Below, piece after piece: positions 5,967-8,707 of a DNA stretch of 8,707 nucleotides. Source of the DNA: an archaeon (GTDB taxonomy: Archaea; Asgardarchaeota; Hermodarchaeia; Hermodarchaeales; Hermodarchaeaceae); assembly GCA_016550405.1 (NCBI GenBank), contig JABXGX010000298.1, forward strand, positions 1 to 8,707. Reading direction: 5' to 3'. How positions within the stretch are numbered: position 1 is the first letter of the stretch; every line of letters begins with the position of its first letter. The notes beneath the pieces were generated by a model. That model did no database searches. It was not told the origin of the DNA and saw nothing but the letters and a program-made list of their open reading frames with translations. A program made the position numbers and the translations under genes.

Positions 5967-6416
5967 ATGGAAAAGGGTCGGGTCGCTCATGATTTAATAA
6001 TCGTCGGCATTATTCTAAGCGCCTTGTCCATCTTTTACGGTGGTTATGTTGCAGGAGTTTTCGCGCGTTCTCTTTCTGAAGGTTCTCCGTTCCTCGGGTT
6101 CGTGAATATGGGTGCATTTCTCGCGTTTCTACATGGATATATGGCATTAGCTAGTGTCACATTAGGCGTTCTTTTACCCTTTAGTGTGTTGAAATTGATC
6201 ACTTTAAAGCAGATGAAATATGCCGCAGCTGTTTTGATGGTTTGTGCAGTTTTGATATTTGTTCATTTTGGGTTGGTTTCTTTTGCAGCTCTTTTCATTA
6301 TTGGCGACCAGAGTAATCTTGTCTACCTAGGTGTATTGCTTGGAGCAATTCTCTACATCTTAGCTGGATTCTTGATTCTATTGGAGGGTTTCAAAAACAC
6401 GGAAAAACTAGCCTAG
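5967..6416 (+). CDS. four-helix membrane protein, 149 aa, unknown function
   Basis: This 149-residue integral membrane protein has helices at about residues 10-32, 49-73, 85-112 and 117-140, and polar, charged ends (MEKGRVAHD at the start, EGFKNTEKLA at the end). Both termini are probably cytoplasmic. The fold type is a generic four-helix bundle; no catalytic or metal-binding motif stands out and I do not recognise the family. The start is well supported: GGAGGT at 5954-5959 ends seven bases before the ATG, and a TATA box lies further up. The overlapping ATG at 5963 is in another frame that closes quickly. It stands alone, diverging from the minus-strand 5123 gene, and repeat A copies lie on both sides (5771-5799 and, weakly, 6469-6493). 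Confidence 0.78.
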   Translation: MEKGRVAHDLIIVGIILSALSIFYGGYVAGVFARSLSEGSPFLGFVNMGAFLAFLHGYMALASVTLGVLLPFSVLKLITLKQMKYAAAVLMVCAVLIFVHFGLVSFAALFIIGDQSNLVYLGVLLGAILYILAGFLILLEGFKNTEKLA

Positions 6417-6468
6417 TTACTGTTTCAATCTAAAAACCTGAAATCACTCTAGGTGCGCAATTTTCGAT

Positions 6469-6493
6469 GTTGATGTCACAAGTTATGCCTAGC
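6469..6493 (+). repeat. possible degenerate repeat A, copy 4
   Basis: GTTGATGTCACAAGTTATGCCTAG resembles copy 3 (GTTGGGGTCACA, then TATGCCTA) if about four internal bases were lost. The match is short and needs a gap, so it is a tentative member of the family. It overlaps the 5' arm of the hairpin at 6487-6528. Confidence 0.3.
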
Positions 6494-6528
6494 CAAAACT
6501 GAACTTTCCGGTTCGACTTTGGCTCGGT
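6487..6528 (+). ncRNA. long hairpin, function unknown
   Basis: AGCCAAA (6491-6497) pairs with TTTGGCT (6518-6524). Inside, GAAC pairs with GTTC around the loop TTTCCG. Outside, a one-base mismatch is followed by CC/GG and a G-T pair, giving a 42-base hairpin. It lies about 70 bases after the 5967-6416 gene with no T tract behind it. It could be a processed 3' structure, a small RNA, or part of the repeat element it overlaps. It matches no RNA family that I recognise. Confidence 0.35.
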
Positions 6529-6572
6529 TAAGGCAATTCTTTGGGGAATTTAGTAACTGACCGGCTCCCGTG

Positions 6573-6580
6573 AATATATG
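6573..6580 (+). promoter_or_regulatory. TATA box for the 6632-6784 gene
   Basis: AATATATG lies about 55 bases before the GTG at 6632. Initiation near 6602 would place the AGGTGAT ribosome binding site inside a leader of about 30 bases. Confidence 0.4.
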
Positions 6581-6631
6581 TGTGAGGTTTTCCTTCCCTC
6601 ATCCAGAGTAACCACATACAGGTGATAGAAA

Positions 6632-6784
6632 GTGGCTCTCTTCAAGAAGAAAGGAAAGAAAGTGAACTTCGACAGAATCACTGTCGGAGAACGTGCAGCC
6701 CTCGGCTGTCGTAACCCCCATCCCACACCCGGGTATCAACGTGCATACAAAATTATGACCTCCCGTCGTGGCTCGAAGTGGTAG
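6632..6784 (+). CDS. small very basic protein, 50 aa, unknown function
   Basis: This gene encodes 50 residues with 13 Lys/Arg against 2 Asp/Glu. It begins with a basic cluster (MALFKKKGKKVNF), continues with GERAALGCRNPHPTPGYQRA, and ends SRRGSKW. No membrane segment is present. The charge suggests binding to nucleic acid or ribosomes, but I do not recognise the family; the single Cys at 26 argues against a zinc ribbon. The start is GTG 6632. AGGTGAT, a direct match to the archaeal anti-Shine-Dalgarno sequence, sits seven bases upstream, and a TATA box lies at 6573. Its TAG stop is immediately followed by the stop of a possible minus-strand gene, inside a perfect 12-base palindrome (6779-6790). 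The hairpin at 6823-6886 could end its transcript. Confidence 0.6.
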   Translation: MALFKKKGKKVNFDRITVGERAALGCRNPHPTPGYQRAYKIMTSRRGSKW

Positions 6785-6889
6785 CTACCATCCAAGAAAA
6801 CTTCCCTTACGATGATTACTGTGGGACATGGGTGCGTCCCCGGTATCATTCGCTTGTTGTGGACGCGCAACCGGCGAATGGTATCGCAT
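6785..6889 (-). CDS. possible 34-aa small protein with strong SD
   Basis: A minus-strand frame from ATG 6889 to TAG 6785 encodes 34 polar residues (MRYHSPVARPQQANDTG..., ending KGSFLGW). The case for it is its leader: GAGGAGGAG (6904-6896) ends six bases before the ATG, the best ribosome binding site in the window. AAAATAAAA (6946-6938) lies at a suitable promoter distance before that. Against it, the frame is short, has no recognised motif, and its first two thirds coincide with a stable hairpin (6841-6886) that might be the real functional object. Its stop abuts that of the 6632-6784 gene. Confidence 0.3.
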   Translation of the reverse strand: MRYHSPVARPQQANDTGDAPMSHSNHRKGSFLGW

Positions 6890-6895
6890 CTTTTT
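6823..6895 (+). terminator. double hairpin plus T run, with an alternative pairing
   Basis: Hairpin 1 is GGGAC/GTCCC (6823-6827 with 6836-6840). Directly behind it, 6841-6853 pairs with 6874-6886 over 13 base pairs, including two G-U, and is extended inside by GTTG/CAAC around an 8-base loop. TTTTT follows at 6891-6895, as in an intrinsic terminator. An alternative 8-bp stem, 6832-6839 with 6861-6868 (GCGTCC/GGACGC core), excludes hairpin 1 and uses the loop of hairpin 2. It could end the 6632-6784 transcript or act as a switch before the 6976 gene. If the minus-strand ORF is real, part of the signal is coding. Confidence 0.4.
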
Positions 6896-6937
6896 CTCCT
6901 CCTCATTTTGGCGTGAATTTTGACTAAGAGAATGCAA

Positions 6938-6946
6938 TTTTATTTT
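6938..6946. promoter_or_regulatory. A/T box, possibly bidirectional, before the dehydrogenase
   Basis: TTTTATTTT lies 30-38 bases before the ATG at 6976. That spacing puts initiation at or next to the start codon, as expected for a leaderless archaeal transcript. This agrees with the lack of a Shine-Dalgarno match before 6976. Read on the other strand (AAAATAAAA), it could also drive the small ORF ending at 6785. Confidence 0.4.
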
Positions 6947-6955
6947 GTAAACACG

Positions 6956-6977
6956 ATGTGAACTTGTGAGTTCATAT
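6956..6977. promoter_or_regulatory. palindromic operator candidate over the start codon
   Basis: Two 9-base arms, ATGTGAACT (6956-6964) and AGTTCATAT (6969-6977), are complementary at eight of nine positions around a TGTG spacer. The palindrome spans the expected initiation site between the A/T box and the ATG at 6976 and overlaps that codon. A dimeric repressor bound here would block initiation. No regulator gene is visible in the window. Confidence 0.4.
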
Positions 6978-7995
6978 GTCAGCCATCAATGTGCTTTTTC
7001 TTTGGAAGGTCCCCAAACCGCTTCGTATGCGTCTCCAAGAACGACTGAGTCAGTTTTCTAATCTAAAGCTTATTTTTCCGAGGAAAGCGGAAGAATCCGT
7101 GTTCTTGAAACATGCTACTGCTGCCCACGTCATCGTTGGATGGCGGCCATCACTGGCACTCCTTGAACGGGCCACTAATCTGAAGCTGTTTATTTTTCCT
7201 GGAGCGGGAGTGCAGCACCTCATTGACTGGTTTCGGGAGGCCGGCAGGCCGCGAGGAATAACACTGGTAAATGGACATGCGAATTCAATTTTCGTCGCCC
7301 AACATGTCATCGCTATGCTACTCGCTCTTCTAAACAAAGTGATTCCTCATCATAATTGGATGGTTGCTGGGGAATGGCGCAAGGGTGATTCCGATGCCAA
7401 GACTCTGTCCATGCAAGGGCGCGTGATTGGGTTACTCGGTTATGGAGCGATAAACCGGAAGGTCCACAAATTACTGTCCAATTTTGATGTTTCCTTCTCT
7501 ATTCTCCGACGAAGCTGGTTAAATCGTTCAACTCAGCTTCCCACAAAAGCTAAGCAATATACTCCTGTTGAATTACATGAATTCTTGGATGAAGTTGACA
7601 CACTGATTGTAGCGCTTCCGTTAACAGCGGAAACAGAGGGGTTACTCGGCTACAACGAATTGACCCGTTTAGGTAAAGAAGGAGTAGTAGTTAATGTGTC
7701 TCGGGGAGCTACTATCGATCAGAAGGGCCTCTACCGAATCCTCAAACAGCGAAAAATCGCAGGAGCCGCAATTGATGTCTGGTACACCTACCAACCAGAA
7801 CCAGACGACGCAGGACGCAAATTCCCCTATGAACGACCGTTTCATACCCTTGACAACATCGTAATGTCTCCACATCGAGCCGCTTCCCCCTTCGATGATT
7901 TAGATCGCTGGGATGAAGTAGTTGAAAATCTCACTCGGTTCGCACAAGGACGGAAAGTCTTCCTCAATGTAGTTGATGTGGAAAGAGGGTACTAG
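6976..7995 (+). CDS. D-isomer-specific 2-hydroxyacid dehydrogenase, 339 aa
   Basis: This is a cytoplasmic NAD(P)-dependent oxidoreductase interconverting a 2-hydroxyacid and a 2-oxoacid; the substrate cannot be told. The split substrate domain is about residues 1-105 plus the C-terminal end. The Rossmann domain is about 106-298. GYGAIN at 155-160 is the dinucleotide loop, with Asn at the usual third Gly. NVSRGATID supplies catalytic Arg243 and MSPHRAA the catalytic His300. Between them, AAIDVWYTYQPEPDD replaces the usual short DVF..EP segment, so the acid is probably Glu275, with Gln273 as another possibility. The DVW...YPFH.LDNIVMSPHR style fits the less-characterised dehydrogenase branch rather than SerA proper. 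At 339 residues it is full length. The start is ATG 6976, without a Shine-Dalgarno match and probably leaderless. It stands alone. Confidence 0.9.
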   Translation: MSAINVLFLWKVPKPLRMRLQERLSQFSNLKLIFPRKAEESVFLKHATAAHVIVGWRPSLALLERATNLKLFIFPGAGVQHLIDWFREAGRPRGITLVNGHANSIFVAQHVIAMLLALLNKVIPHHNWMVAGEWRKGDSDAKTLSMQGRVIGLLGYGAINRKVHKLLSNFDVSFSILRRSWLNRSTQLPTKAKQYTPVELHEFLDEVDTLIVALPLTAETEGLLGYNELTRLGKEGVVVNVSRGATIDQKGLYRILKQRKIAGAAIDVWYTYQPEPDDAGRKFPYERPFHTLDNIVMSPHRAASPFDDLDRWDEVVENLTRFAQGRKVFLNVVDVERGY

Positions 7996-8056
7996 CCAAC
8001 GGCATTCCAAGCCAACGATGTCTAAGCTATCATATTAACAAAAATTATAGTAAGGT

Positions 8057-8236
8057 TTGTTTGCTACGAATCTTCTCGCTAGCGGACTTGGCAAATTGTC
8101 ACCTTTGAACTATTGTGGACGGCGCTGCAATACAGGCTGCCGGAAAAGCCGATATAAGTGTCCACGCAAGAAAGTGGATGGTTCACAAGAGAACCTTTCA
8201 ACTACAAGCGAACATTCAATCAGCAGTATCAGTTAG
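8057..8236 (+). CDS. doubtful Cys-rich small ORF, up to 59 aa
   Basis: A frame from TTG 8057 (or TTG 8096, 46 residues) to TAG 8236 contains YCGRRCNTGCRKSRYKCPRK, with four Cys in C-x3-C-x3-C-x6-C spacing and many basic residues. It could be a tiny metal-binding domain. The rest is unremarkable (Ser/Thr-rich tail). Neither start has a proper ribosome binding site, no ATG or GTG opens it, and it overlaps the end of the minus-strand acetyltransferase gene by 21 bases. The same bases form several competing hairpins (8115-8195), so an RNA structure is an alternative reading. Confidence 0.25.
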   Translation: MFATNLLASGLGKLSPLNYCGRRCNTGCRKSRYKCPRKKVDGSQENLSTTSEHSISSIS

Positions 8237-8707
8237 GTCTAAACTAATCTGCTGAATTCGAGGCGTGAAACCTTTCTGCTCCCAAAACTTCTGTGCTCTT
8301 GGGTTTTTGGCTGCAACACTAGTGTCGATTCTTTCTACGTTCTGGGTTTCAAACCATGCAAGAGTTTTCGAGTACAGTTGAGACCCAATTCCTTGACCTC
8401 GGTAAGCGCTCGTTACTGCTAGTGCATCAATAATTCCAAGATGCTTCACACGATGGTGTGGCTGTGCTGTCATGATATGTGCAATGGAAAACCCGACAAC
8501 TTTGTCAGTATGCACAGCGACCAAGAAATGCGTGGTATCCTTGGTGAGCTGTTGTTGATGAAATTCTGTAACATGCCGGGTGTCATCAAAGCGCATTGCC
8601 AACCGTGAATCTAAATTGCCATGGTATTGAGCAGACTCTTTCCACAACTCATCAACGGCAGGGATATCCTTCAGGGCTGCAGGACGAACCTGAATCTTGT
8701 TTGCACG
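8216..8707 (-). CDS. GNAT-family N-acetyltransferase, 5' end beyond window
   Basis: The frame is open to the right edge, so this is a 3' partial gene with 163 codons visible. The visible start RANKIQVRPAALKDIPAVDE is the usual first strand and helix of a GNAT domain, so a TTG start at 8647 inside the frame should not be used. Motif A, IDALAVTSAYRGQGIGSQL, contains R-G-Q-G-I-G, the acetyl-CoA pyrophosphate loop. Motif B, AAKNPRAQKFWEQKGF, contains the conserved N-x-x-A-x-x-(F/L)-(Y/W)-x-x-x-G-F pattern. Near full length for a single-domain GNAT, it probably lacks only a few residues. It transfers acetyl from acetyl-CoA to an amine; protein, peptide or small-molecule substrate cannot be told. 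The stop is TGA at 8216. Confidence 0.88.
   Translation of the reverse strand, partial: RANKIQVRPAALKDIPAVDELWKESAQYHGNLDSRLAMRFDDTRHVTEFHQQQLTKDTTHFLVAVHTDKVVGFSIAHIMTAQPHHRVKHLGIIDALAVTSAYRGQGIGSQLYSKTLAWFETQNVERIDTSVAAKNPRAQKFWEQKGFTPRIQQISLDLTDTAD

Noticed and set aside
6417..6631. tRNA or other known structural RNA in this gap
   Set aside because: No acceptor, anticodon or TPsiC arm arrangement could be assembled. Only the isolated hairpin at 6487-6528 stands out.
8216..8647. TTG at 8647 as the start of the acetyltransferase
   Set aside because: The frame stays open to the window edge and the upstream residues (IQVRPAALKDIPAVDELW) form the normal GNAT N-terminus, so the start lies outside the window.

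Overview
The window looks archaeal. Candidate promoters are A/T boxes of TATA type, Shine-Dalgarno matches are GGAGG/AGGTG-like, several genes start at GTG or TTG, and the longest gene encodes a large single-anchored surface protein full of N-x-S/T glycosylation sequons. The combination of a seven-unit LVIVD propeller, tandem Ig/cadherin-like repeats and a Pro-rich stalk before one C-terminal membrane helix resembles surface proteins of Asgard archaea, perhaps Thorarchaeota. That lineage is an inference from general knowledge, held at about 0.5. The genes look like singletons in alternating orientation; I see no operon.

Positions 1-1285 hold three very small membrane-protein genes of unknown function (128-298 minus, 564-797 plus, 959-1285 minus) separated by intergenic repeats. 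Positions 1685-4888 hold the 1067-residue surface protein: N-terminal signal/anchor, seven ~42-residue LVIVD blades, two fibronectin/Ig-like domains, five ~88-residue cadherin-like repeats, a Pro-rich stalk, one membrane helix and a short Arg-rich tail. Positions 5123-6416 hold two more small membrane proteins pointing away from each other (minus, then plus).

Positions 6417-6975 hold no long gene, but contain a strong hairpin, an unrecognised 50-residue very basic protein (6632-6784), a possible 34-residue gene on the minus strand facing it (6785-6889), and a stable hairpin with an alternative pairing. A D-2-hydroxyacid dehydrogenase follows at 6976-7995. It is probably leaderless, and a palindrome overlaps its start codon. 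A doubtful Cys-rich small ORF (8057-8236) comes next, then a GNAT acetyltransferase on the minus strand that runs off the right edge.

The least explained signal is a set of short direct repeats, all in the same orientation, between the small membrane-protein genes. A 46-bp sequence is present in two identical copies 4.85 kb apart. A second motif (core GTCACAAAAWGTAACTAT) occurs clearly three times and perhaps a fourth. One 46-bp copy and one copy of the second motif sit together in a ~107-bp unit (5693-5799), suggesting an interspersed element with truncated derivatives. Nothing here joins the genes into one pathway. The left two thirds is best read as an accessory cell-envelope region; the right third holds ordinary housekeeping-type enzymes.
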